Assembly (NCBI GenBank): GCA_019245455.1
Contig: JAFARM010000176.1
Coordinates: 1 to 5,171 of the forward strand
Reading direction: 5' to 3'
Length of the DNA: 5,171 nucleotides
Origin: Sphingomonadaceae bacterium
Lineage (GTDB): Bacteria > Pseudomonadota > Alphaproteobacteria > Sphingomonadales > Sphingomonadaceae
Within the stretch, counting starts at the first letter, position 1. Each line of letters opens with the position of its first letter. This document shows positions 1 to 5,171 of this stretch, in pieces. The notes beneath the pieces were generated by a model. That model saw nothing but the letters and a program-made list of their open reading frames with translations, was not told where the DNA came from and ran no database searches. The position numbers and the translations under genes are program-made.

Positions 1-116
1 AGCTTCTTCAGGGCGGCGATCAGCGGGTCGTTGTTGGCGGTGATGAAGCCCCAGGCGAAGAACAGCGTCGTGACCGCGGCGAAGGCGGTCCGGCTCGCTG
101 GAACGGCGCGCGTCAT
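1..116 (-). CDS. Sugar MFS transporter, FucP/GluP type (N-terminal fragment)
   Basis: This is the beginning of an inner-membrane sugar:proton symporter, cut off by the left edge of the window after 38 codons. The visible protein begins MTRAVPASRTAF and continues into the first transmembrane helix with the segment LFFAWGFITANNDPLIAALK (residues 18-37). That segment matches the conserved first helix of the fucose-galactose-glucose (FHS) branch of the major facilitator superfamily, where a WGF...NND/LND pattern precedes a polar, Lys-containing turn. Asp30 falls where the family has a conserved helix-1 aspartate implicated in proton coupling (family knowledge). The ATG is well placed and preceded by a strong purine-rich ribosome binding site. 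The gene follows the ROK kinase in the same direction after an 86-bp gap with no obvious terminator, so it may belong to the same transcript. The substrate cannot be decided from this fragment; L-fucose, glucose, galactose or xylose are all possible. Confidence 0.85.
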   Translation of the reverse strand, partial: MTRAVPASRTAFAAVTTLFFAWGFITANNDPLIAALKK

Positions 117-121
117 CGGCT

Positions 122-129
122 CTCCCCTC
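122..129 (-). promoter_or_regulatory. Ribosome binding site of the MFS transporter
   Basis: The minus strand reads GAGGGGAG ending about 5 bases before the ATG at 116; its AGGGG core lies 7 bases from the start codon. It is the strongest Shine-Dalgarno match in the window and fixes the transporter start. It contrasts with the weak or absent sites in front of the GH5 and ROK genes. Confidence 0.7.
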
Positions 130-182
130 GCCTCTTGTGGGCGTCCTTCGTGGCTAACGACCGGGGGTGAGTTCGTCTACCA

Positions 183-211
183 TTTATTCGGAATGCGACC
201 TGCTAGGGCAA
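183..211 (-). promoter_or_regulatory. Weak candidate promoter for the transporter gene
   Basis: On the minus strand TTGCCC (211-206, overlapping the ROK stop codon) and AATAAA (188-183) are separated by 17 bases, each matching the sigma-70 hexamers at four of six positions. Transcription would begin near 176 and leave a leader of about 60 bases. A short perfect dyad, ATTC-G-GAAT, lies at 187-195. The matches are weak and could be chance; read-through from the upstream operon is equally likely, because no hairpin-plus-T-run terminator is visible between 117 and 202. Confidence 0.2.
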
Positions 212-1132
212 CGCCCATAGTTGGGCCGCGCCGATCAGTGCCGCGTCGCCCGCCAACGTCCCGGCGACCACGGTCGGCGTTCCCCACGCGGTCCAGCAAT
301 GGCGCGCGACGTGCGCCTGAATCCGCGGTACGATCGTCGCCGCCGCCGCCATGACGCCGCCGCCCAAGGCGACGATCTCCACATCATAGGCGTGGACGAG
401 GTTGAGCGCCGCGGTCGCCCAGGCGTCGATGCAGGCGTCGCGCACGGCAACCGCGACCGCGTCGCCGCTGGCCGCAAGGCTGAATACCGCCGCGAAGTCG
501 AGGGGCGCTGCCCTCGCCAATGCACTATCCGCATAGTCCCGATGCGCGGCGGCGACCGCCGGCAACGCCCATGTCGACGCGTCGGCCTCGGTGCAGCCGA
601 CGCTGCCGCAGATGCACGCCCGGCCGTCGATGCCGCGCGACAGGTGCCCACCGAGTGTGCCCGCAGCGAAATGCTTGCCCCGCAGCAGCGTGCCGTCGAT
701 CACGACGGCGCTGCCGATGCCGGTCCCGAGCGTCAGCATCGCCGCGTCCGTCGCGCCCTTCAGCGCGCCGGAACGCAGCTCGCCCATCAGCGCCATGCGC
801 GCATCGAGCTCCATGCGCAGCGGCACGCCGAACCTCTGCCGCGCCCAGCCGGCGAAGTCGAAGCCGACCGCATCCTCGAACTTGTCCTTCGGCGTCGACA
901 GCACGCGCTGCCGGTGCGGATCGAGCAGCGCCGGGAAGGCGATCGCCATGGCCTCGGCCGGGCCGGCGGCGGCGATCAGCCGCGCAAGGGCCGCTTCGAT
1001 CCGCGGCAAGTGCACCGCCAGCCGCGCGTCGCCGCCCAGATCGATCGCATCGCGCGCGATGACGCGGTCGTCGGCGACGACGGCGCAGGCGATGTGCGAG
1101 CCGCCGACGTCGAGCGCGAGGAAGCGGTTCAC
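203..1132 (-). CDS. ROK-family sugar kinase (probable hexokinase, glucokinase- or fructokinase-like)
   Basis: A 309-residue cytoplasmic kinase expected to phosphorylate a hexose with ATP. It starts with the phosphate-binding loop LALDVGGSH (residues 5-13), and has a second ATP-site loop, LTLGTGIGSAVVIDG (133-147). The ROK zinc motif is complete: His163 in GTLGGH, then Cys173, Cys175 and Cys180 in CICGSVGCTE, with Glu182 as the expected sugar ligand. An adenosine-loop GGGV is at 257-260. The likely catalytic base is Asp110 in the sequence MELDARMALMGE, where most ROK kinases have Asn before the Asp; here it is Leu. No N-terminal helix-turn-helix is present, so this is an enzyme and not a ROK repressor. 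The start is GTG, overlapping the GH5 stop by four bases (GTGA), with only a weak AGG four bases upstream, which suggests translational coupling. The length is normal for the family. The sugar specificity is not readable; glucose, fructose, mannose or an amino sugar are possible. Confidence 0.9.
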   Translation of the reverse strand: MNRFLALDVGGSHIACAVVADDRVIARDAIDLGGDARLAVHLPRIEAALARLIAAAGPAEAMAIAFPALLDPHRQRVLSTPKDKFEDAVGFDFAGWARQRFGVPLRMELDARMALMGELRSGALKGATDAAMLTLGTGIGSAVVIDGTLLRGKHFAAGTLGGHLSRGIDGRACICGSVGCTEADASTWALPAVAAAHRDYADSALARAAPLDFAAVFSLAASGDAVAVAVRDACIDAWATAALNLVHAYDVEIVALGGGVMAAAATIVPRIQAHVARHCWTAWGTPTVVAGTLAGDAALIGAAQLWALP

Positions 1133-2172
1133 CTGACCTGCCCGGTCAGCGCCTGGCGGATCGGCTCGACCCAGGCATCGCGGGCCATGTCGTAGGCGAC
1201 GAAGTCCGAATCGAATTGCCAGTACGCCCAGGGCAGATGCCGCGCCTCGGCTGCCCGGCGGACGGTCGCCGTGTAGCGGACACGGTCGGCGAGGGGCGTG
1301 CCGCTGCGGTCATAGGCGCCGAACTCGCCGAGCAGGACCGGCCGGCCGTTGGCCTTCGACCAGTCGGCGACGCGGTCGAGGTCGCGGCCGATGCGCGCGG
1401 CGTCGGCGTCGGTGAAGGGGATGCCGTGGAGTTCCTTGACCCCGCCGTCGGCCCAACTCGCCCCCTGATGGGTGAAGCGGAACGGCTCGTAGTCGTGGAC
1501 GGTGACCAGGATGCCGCGGTCGTCGGTCGGCAGCGCCAGCATCGACAGCTGATCGAGGCTGTTCCACCCGGTCGGGCCAATGACCAGGGTCCGCGTCGGG
1601 TTGGTCGCGCGGATCGCGGCGATCAGTTCGACCAGCAGCGCGTTCCAGTGAACGGCATCGAGCCTGGCGTGCGGCTCATTCAGCGGCTCGAACAGCACCG
1701 ATGCAGGTTCCTGGCGGTAGCGCGCGGCGAGCTGCTTCCACACCGCGAGCAGTTTCGGCCGACACGTCTCCGGATCGGCCGAGCAGACGTCGAAGTCGTG
1801 CTCGTCGAGGATGACGCTGAGCCCCGCCGCCCGCGCGCCGCCGACGACGCCGTCGAGCGTCGCCAGCCAGCGGTCGTCGAGCCGGTTGCCCGCGTCGAGG
1901 TGGGGAAAGGCGAACAGGACGACACGGACGAAGTCAAAGCCACCATCGCGGATGACTTTGAAGTGCCGGGGCTGGAAGCGCGCCCGCGCCGGATCGGTCC
2001 ACAGCGGGTCGTAGCCCAGAACGTTGATGCCGCGGTGAAGCGTCGCCGCCGTTGTCCAGGCGTCGCCCGCTGGTGCCGCCGCAGCGGGAAGGGCGAGCGC
2101 CGCCGCGAGCAGTGCAAGCGCCCACCGGAGCGGCCGAACCCGGCCCCTTCCTGTACGCCACAGGCCGCGCAT
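1129..2172 (-). CDS. Exported glycoside hydrolase family 5 (cellulase-like) enzyme
   Basis: A 347-residue retaining beta-glycosidase. Residues 1 to about 33 form a Sec signal peptide: an Arg-rich start, a hydrophobic core (RWALALLAAALALP) and an Ala-rich cleavage region. The mature part is a single GH5 barrel with the clan GH-A landmarks in order: RGINVLGYD (47-55), Arg83 in FVRV, His125 in LDEHD, acid/base Glu166 in LNEP, HDYEPF (226-231), nucleophile Glu283 in LLGEFG, and Trp318 in YWQF. The only two cysteines, Cys130 and Cys137, could form a disulfide after export. No carbohydrate-binding module or lipobox is seen, so the protein is probably periplasmic or secreted. The start ATG overlaps the xylA stop by one base (TGATG) and has no clear ribosome binding site, so translation probably depends on re-initiation after xylA. 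GH5 covers endoglucanase, mannanase, xyloglucanase and other activities; the subfamily is unknown, and the xylose context is only suggestive. Confidence 0.9.
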   Translation of the reverse strand: MRGLWRTGRGRVRPLRWALALLAAALALPAAAAPAGDAWTTAATLHRGINVLGYDPLWTDPARARFQPRHFKVIRDGGFDFVRVVLFAFPHLDAGNRLDDRWLATLDGVVGGARAAGLSVILDEHDFDVCSADPETCRPKLLAVWKQLAARYRQEPASVLFEPLNEPHARLDAVHWNALLVELIAAIRATNPTRTLVIGPTGWNSLDQLSMLALPTDDRGILVTVHDYEPFRFTHQGASWADGGVKELHGIPFTDADAARIGRDLDRVADWSKANGRPVLLGEFGAYDRSGTPLADRVRYTATVRRAAEARHLPWAYWQFDSDFVAYDMARDAWVEPIRQALTGQVR

Positions 2173-3491
2173 CAGCGGACGCCGGCAATGGTCGCGGCGA
2201 CGATCCCTTCGAGCCGTTCCTGCCGCCCGGAGCGCGGTTGCGGCGCCAGCCCATGGTCGACGGCGCGTTGGGCGATCGCCGCAAGGTCGAGCCCGGCGAT
2301 CTCGCGTCCGAACGGCCCGTCCCACCCGGCGTAGCGTTCGGCCTTGAAGGCGTCGAGCCGTCCATCCTCGATCAGCGCGGCGGCGGCAAGCAGGGCGCGG
2401 GCGACGGTGTCGACGCCGCCGATATGGCCGTGGAGCAGGTCGACGGCGTCGACCGACTGCCGCCGGACCTTGGCGTCGAAGTTGAAGCCGCCGGTGGTAA
2501 AGCCGCCTGCGCGCAGGATCTCGACGAGCGCCAGCGTCAGTTCCTCGACCGAGTTCGGGAATTGGTCGGTGTCCCACCCGTTCTGCGGGTCGCCGCGATT
2601 GGCGTCGATCGAGCCGAAGATGCCGGAGGCGGCGGCGGTCGCGATCTCGTGCTCGAAGGTGTGGCCGGCAAGCGTCGCGTGGTTGGCCTCGATGTTGACC
2701 TTGACTTCGCGCTCCAGGCCATAGCGCTGGAGGAACGCGGCGACGGTCGCCACGTCGAAGTCGTACTGGTGCTTGGTCGGCTCCATCGGCTTGGGCTCGA
2801 TCAGGATCGTGCCGGTAAAGCCGATCCTATGCTTGTGCTCGACGACGAGGCTGAGGAAGCGGCCGAGATTGTCGAGTTCGCGGCGCACGTCGGTGTTGAG
2901 CAGCGTCTCATACCCCTCGCGCCCACCCCATAGCACGTAGTTGGCACCGCCCAGACGGTGCGTCGCCTCCAAGGCGTCGCGGACCTGGGACGCGGCCCAC
3001 GCAAACACCTCCGGGTCGGGGCTGGTCGCGGCACCGGCGGCATAGCGCGGATGGCCGAACAGGTTGGCCGTGCCCCACAGCAGGCGGCGACCGTGCGCCG
3101 CCTGCAGACGCTCGAGATCGCCCACGGCCTCGGCGAACGCGCGGCGGAAGCCGCCGATGTCGCTCGCCTCGGCCATGACGTCGACATCGTGGAAGCAATA
3201 GAAGGGCAGGTCGAGACGGTCGAACAGCGCGAAAGCGGCGGCGCGCTTGGTCGCGGCGGCCGCCGCGTCGTTCGCCCCCGCGTGCCACGGGCGGCGGAAG
3301 GTGCCGGTGCCGAACACGTCCGATCCCGGCCAGCCGAAGCTGTGCCAGAAGCAGACGGCGAAGCGCAGGTGGTCCTCCATCCGCTTGCCGAGGACCAGAC
3401 GGTCCTTGTCGTACCAGCGGTACGCAAGCTCGTCGCGCGTGTCGGGCCCGGCGTAGGCGATTCGCGGCAGGTCGGCGAAATAGTCGGACAT
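2172..3491 (-). CDS. xylA: Xylose isomerase, class II
   Basis: Cytoplasmic, divalent-metal-dependent isomerase converting D-xylose to D-xylulose. The 439-residue product has the longer class II N-terminus and nearly the length of E. coli XylA (440). The catalytic and metal residues fall at the E. coli numbers as I recall them: His101 and Asp104 (CFHDVD), Glu232 ([16 protein letters not shown]), Glu268 and His271 ([12 protein letters not shown]), Asp296 (SIDANRGD), Asp307 and Asp309 (GWDTDQFP), and Asp339 (GGFNFDAK). The class II segment [17 protein letters not shown] lies at 185-201. The ATG at 3491 shares a base with the xylB stop (TGATG) and has a ribosome binding site, GAAAGG, six bases upstream. 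The reading frame stays open far upstream inside xylB, but that part is compositional shadow; the family starts at [11 protein letters not shown]. It is the second gene of a xylB-xylA-GH5-ROK operon, and supplies the substrate of XylB. Nothing essential is missing. Confidence 0.98.
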   Translation of the reverse strand: MSDYFADLPRIAYAGPDTRDELAYRWYDKDRLVLGKRMEDHLRFAVCFWHSFGWPGSDVFGTGTFRRPWHAGANDAAAAATKRAAAFALFDRLDLPFYCFHDVDVMAEASDIGGFRRAFAEAVGDLERLQAAHGRRLLWGTANLFGHPRYAAGAATSPDPEVFAWAASQVRDALEATHRLGGANYVLWGGREGYETLLNTDVRRELDNLGRFLSLVVEHKHRIGFTGTILIEPKPMEPTKHQYDFDVATVAAFLQRYGLEREVKVNIEANHATLAGHTFEHEIATAAASGIFGSIDANRGDPQNGWDTDQFPNSVEELTLALVEILRAGGFTTGGFNFDAKVRRQSVDAVDLLHGHIGGVDTVARALLAAAALIEDGRLDAFKAERYAGWDGPFGREIAGLDLAAIAQRAVDHGLAPQPRSGRQERLEGIVAATIAGVR

Positions 3492-4927
3492 CACAAGCCT
3501 TTCAGGCGGGCGTAACGATCGGCGAAGGCGGCCCGCCGTGAGGCCAGCCGGGCGACAAGCGCCGCGTCGGGGTCGATCCGGTAAGCCACCGGCGGGCGGC
3601 GGCAGACCTCGGCGGGTGCGCCGCCATCGACGGCAAGCGCCGCCAGCCGCGCTGCACCCAGCGCCGGGCCGATCTCCGCCCCGGCGAGATAGACGAGCGG
3701 GCTGTCGAGCGTCGCGGCGAGGATCCGCCCCCAGTGGCGGGAGCGGGCGCCGCCACCGATAACCGTCAGCTCGGCGACACGGCTGCCGGCGGCGCGGAGG
3801 GCGTCGAGGCCGTCGGCAAGGGCGAAGGCGACGCCTTCGAGGACTGCCGCGGCGATGCGTCCACGATCGGTTTCGTGGTCGAGCGACAGGAGCGCGCCGC
3901 GCGCGGCGGCGTCGTTGTGCGGCGTCCGTTCGCCCGACAGATACGGCAGGAACAGCTCGGGGCCGGTGCCGATACCGGTGGCCTCGGCGGCGGCGAACAG
4001 GCCGGCGACCGTCGTCCCGGTCAGCCGCGCCGCCCAGTCGAGGCAGGCGGCGGCGCTCAGCGATACGCTCATCTGGTGCCAAAGTCCGGGCAGGCAGTGG
4101 CAGAAGGCGTGGACCGCGCGCGGCGGGTCGGGCCTGAGCGTATCGGTGGCGACGAAGATCACCCCCGAGGTGCCGAGCGAGAGCAGCGCGTCGCCGTCTG
4201 CGACGACGCCGACGCCGACAGCCCCGGCGGCGTTGTCCCCACCCCCGGCCGCGACAGCGACGCGCGCCATCCCCCATCGATCGGCGATCTCCGCGCGAAG
4301 CACGCCGGTGACGGCGGTTCCCTCGACCACCACGGGCAGTTGCGCTTCGGCCATCCCGCCAGCCACGAGCAGCGCGTCGCTCCACCGTCGCCCGGCGACG
4401 TCGAGCCAGAGCGTACCCGAGGCGTCGGACAGATCGGTGGCCTTGTCGCCGGTCATCCGCAGCCGGAGATAATCCTTGGGCAGCAGCGCGGTCCGGATGG
4501 CGGCGAACAGCGCCGGCTCATGGTCCCGCAGCCACAGCAGCTTCGGTGCGGTGAACCCCGGCATGGCAAGGTTGGCGGCGCGCTCGGTGAACCCCGGCGT
4601 CGTGCCCAGCGTCGCGGCCTCGGCGGCACTGCGGCCGTCGTTCCACAGGATGGCAGGGCGGAGCGGCCGGTCGTCGCCGCCCAGCACGACCGCGCCGTGC
4701 ATCTGGCCGGCCAGGCCGATACCGCGCACATTGCGCCTGAGGCCGGGATCAAGCGCGAGAACCGCGGTATCGGCCGCCGTCCACCAGTCGTCCGGATCCT
4801 GTTCCGACCAGCCCGGCTGCGGCCGCGCGACGGCGAGCGGGGCCGTCGCCTGCGCGACGACGGTCGCGTCACCGTCGACGATAACCGCCTTGACGCTCGA
4901 GGTTCCGAGGTCGATGCCGAGATGCAC
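3491..4927 (-). CDS. xylB: Xylulokinase (FGGY family)
   Basis: Cytoplasmic ATP-dependent kinase forming D-xylulose 5-phosphate, the entry point to the pentose phosphate pathway. From the GTG start the protein has 478 residues, close to the usual 480-500. Visible landmarks: N-terminal ATP loop [12 protein letters not shown] (4-15) with Asp6, substrate motif GQMHG (74-78), first FGGY signature [13 protein letters not shown] (124-136), catalytic base Asp231 in [12 protein letters not shown], phosphate loop LSLGTSGV (249-256), and [10 protein letters not shown] (390-399) with a final [11 protein letters not shown] (416-426). The GTG at 4927 is preferred because AGGA lies six bases upstream and family members begin directly with (M)xLGIDLGTS. 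In-frame ATG codons further upstream, the farthest at 4987, would add up to 20 residues (MRGSRFARMP...) that do not resemble the family and would overlap the proposed promoter. It is first in the operon, and its stop overlaps the xylA start by one base. Other FGGY kinases are possible, but adjacency to xylA settles the assignment. Confidence 0.96.
   Translation of the reverse strand: MHLGIDLGTSSVKAVIVDGDATVVAQATAPLAVARPQPGWSEQDPDDWWTAADTAVLALDPGLRRNVRGIGLAGQMHGAVVLGGDDRPLRPAILWNDGRSAAEAATLGTTPGFTERAANLAMPGFTAPKLLWLRDHEPALFAAIRTALLPKDYLRLRMTGDKATDLSDASGTLWLDVAGRRWSDALLVAGGMAEAQLPVVVEGTAVTGVLRAEIADRWGMARVAVAAGGGDNAAGAVGVGVVADGDALLSLGTSGVIFVATDTLRPDPPRAVHAFCHCLPGLWHQMSVSLSAAACLDWAARLTGTTVAGLFAAAEATGIGTGPELFLPYLSGERTPHNDAAARGALLSLDHETDRGRIAAAVLEGVAFALADGLDALRAAGSRVAELTVIGGGARSRHWGRILAATLDSPLVYLAGAEIGPALGAARLAALAVDGGAPAEVCRRPPVAYRIDPDAALVARLASRRAAFADRYARLKGL
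3498..3503 (-). promoter_or_regulatory. Ribosome binding site of xylA inside the xylB 3' end
   Basis: The minus strand reads GAAAGG, within the last codons of xylB, six bases before the xylA ATG. Together with the TGATG overlap it allows both independent initiation and re-initiation by ribosomes that finish xylB. It supports the xylA start at 3491 and not one further upstream. Confidence 0.6.
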
Positions 4928-4933
4928 GCGATG

Positions 4934-4937
4934 TCCT
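4934..4937 (-). promoter_or_regulatory. Ribosome binding site deciding the GTG start of xylB
   Basis: AGGA on the minus strand lies six bases upstream of the GTG at 4927. This spacing is ideal, and it decides for the GTG start over in-frame ATG codons further upstream. Confidence 0.55.
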
Positions 4938-4958
4938 GCCCGATGCCCTTGGCCGCAA

Positions 4959-4987
4959 GGCATACGAGCGAACCGGCTGCCTCTCAA
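4959..4987 (-). promoter_or_regulatory. Candidate sigma-70 promoter of the xylB-xylA-GH5-ROK operon
   Basis: On the minus strand TTGAGA (4987-4982) matches the -35 consensus at five of six positions. After exactly 17 bases comes TATGCC (4964-4959), which keeps the TAT of the -10 element. Transcription would begin near 4952, giving a leader of about 25 bases before the xylB GTG. The -10 match is poor (three of six), so this is a proposal based on spacing and position. The dyad at 4991-5010 lies directly upstream of the -35. Confidence 0.35.
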
Positions 4988-4990
4988 GCC

Positions 4991-5010
4991 GATTACAAAA
5001 GCAAATAATC
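4991..5010. promoter_or_regulatory. AT-rich dyad, candidate operator
   Basis: An inverted repeat, GATTA-N10-TAATC, sits at the left of an AT-rich island (19 A/T of 26 bases at 4991-5016) in otherwise very GC-rich DNA. It lies between the start of xylB and a possible divergent gene, three bases upstream of the proposed -35 element. The two-turn spacing of the arms would suit a dimeric regulator, but the arms are only five bases long and I do not recognise the site. No regulator gene is in the window. Confidence 0.3.
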
Positions 5011-5016
5011 ATATCC

Positions 5017-5045
5017 TTGACCGCAGCAGGCGGCCGCTCCAGCAT
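5017..5045 (+). promoter_or_regulatory. Weak candidate promoter for the divergent gene
   Basis: On the plus strand TTGACC (5017-5022, five of six to the -35 consensus) is followed after 17 bases by CAGCAT (5040-5045, three of six). Transcription would start near 5052, about 50 bases before the ATG at 5101. It would make 4991-5016 a shared control region between two divergent units. The -10 is weak. Confidence 0.25.
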
Positions 5046-5100
5046 CCGAGGACACCGGCTCCGATGAGGAGCGGGAAGGGATTGCAAGGTACGACCGGGG

Positions 5101-5171
5101 ATGTGGCGACGCTGGCACGTAGGGATCGGATTGGCCGTGCTCGCCGCGCGGGCAGGTGCGGCGCCGCCGAG
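5101..5171 (+). CDS. Possible start of a divergent exported protein (partial)
   Basis: Twenty-three codons are visible before the window ends. They read MWRRWHVGIGLAVLAARAGA followed by APP. This looks like a signal peptide: two Arg near the start, a hydrophobic stretch (VGIGLAVLAA) and an AGA or GAA cleavage site around residue 20-21. The ATG is the first in-frame one after a stop at 5065-5067. The best Shine-Dalgarno candidate, AAGG at 5086-5089, is 11 bases away, which is on the long side. No domain is visible, so the function is unknown. By position a secreted glycosidase or other glycan-utilisation protein would be natural, but that is inference. Several codons (CGA, GTA, GGA, GGT) are less typical of the neighbours. 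Another open frame from the ATG at 5064 overlaps it and gives an Arg-rich, unfamiliar sequence. Confidence 0.4.
   Translation, partial: MWRRWHVGIGLAVLAARAGAAPP

Noticed and set aside
117..202. A terminator between the ROK kinase and transporter genes
   Set aside because: No GC-rich hairpin followed by a T-run is visible on the minus strand, so the operon may continue into the transporter gene.
203..1132. ROK protein as a transcriptional repressor (XylR or NagC type)
   Set aside because: The protein starts directly with the ATP loop at residue 5 and has no N-terminal DNA-binding domain.
1129..2577. A 482-residue reading of the GH5 gene extended into xylA
   Set aside because: The extension is Arg-rich shadow sequence and would bury the signal peptide inside the protein. 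The ATG at 2172 directly precedes a typical signal peptide.
221..2933. Plus-strand frames of 324, 372 and 293 codons (221-1195, 1216-2334, 2052-2933)
   Set aside because: All are antisense to the ROK, GH5 and xylA genes, lack recognisable motifs and have low-complexity Arg-rich translations.
2172..4385. A 737-residue reading of xylA extended upstream into xylB
   Set aside because: The extra N-terminal part is an out-of-frame, Arg-rich translation of xylB. The class II family starts at [11 protein letters not shown], with a ribosome binding site at the right distance.
3734..5008. Long plus-strand open frame (424 codons) opposite xylB
   Set aside because: It lies antisense to a gene with all FGGY motifs. 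Its translation is Arg/Gly/Ala-rich with no domain, as expected from codon bias in GC-rich DNA.
4869..5087. Short minus-strand frame (72 codons) overlapping the xylB start
   Set aside because: No recognisable protein, no ribosome binding site noted, and it overlaps the better supported promoter and xylB start.
5064..5171. Plus-strand frame from the ATG at 5064, open to the window end
   Set aside because: Arg-rich without a recognisable motif; the overlapping frame from 5101 has a clear signal-peptide pattern. Not fully excluded, because the window ends here.

Overview
This is a GC-rich window with strongly G/C-ending codons. It most resembles an alphaproteobacterium of the Sphingomonas type, judged from gene content, base composition and the FucP-type transporter plus ROK kinase beside xylose genes. 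That placement is inference; there is no rRNA or other taxonomic marker.

Almost everything lies on the minus strand, read from right to left. At 5101-5171 (+) there is the possible start of a divergent gene with a signal-peptide-like N-terminus. Positions 4928-5100 form a regulatory intergenic region with an AT-rich island, a dyad and a plausible promoter. Then come xylulokinase (xylB, 4927-3491), xylose isomerase (xylA, 3491-2172), an exported glycoside hydrolase of family GH5 (2172-1129) and a ROK-family sugar kinase (1132-203). An 86-bp gap follows, and then the first 38 codons of a FucP/GluP-type sugar:proton symporter of the major facilitator superfamily (116-1), cut by the window edge.

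The first four genes are packed without gaps. xylB/xylA and xylA/GH5 overlap by one base (TGATG), and GH5/ROK overlap by four (GTGA). They almost certainly form one transcript with coupled translation. The transporter has its own strong ribosome binding site and may be co-transcribed or have its own promoter.

The inferred logic is a carbohydrate-utilisation module. The exported GH5 enzyme cleaves a beta-linked polysaccharide or oligosaccharide outside the cytoplasmic membrane. The symporter imports a released sugar. XylA and XylB turn D-xylose into D-xylulose 5-phosphate for the pentose phosphate pathway. The ROK kinase phosphorylates a hexose, possibly the glucose or other hexose released from the same glycan. 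A mixed xylose/hexose polymer such as xyloglucan would fit this combination, but no substrate can be read from the sequence alone. No mobile elements, CRISPR arrays or RNA genes were seen. The enzymes belong to known families; the points of interest are the gene combination and some local details.
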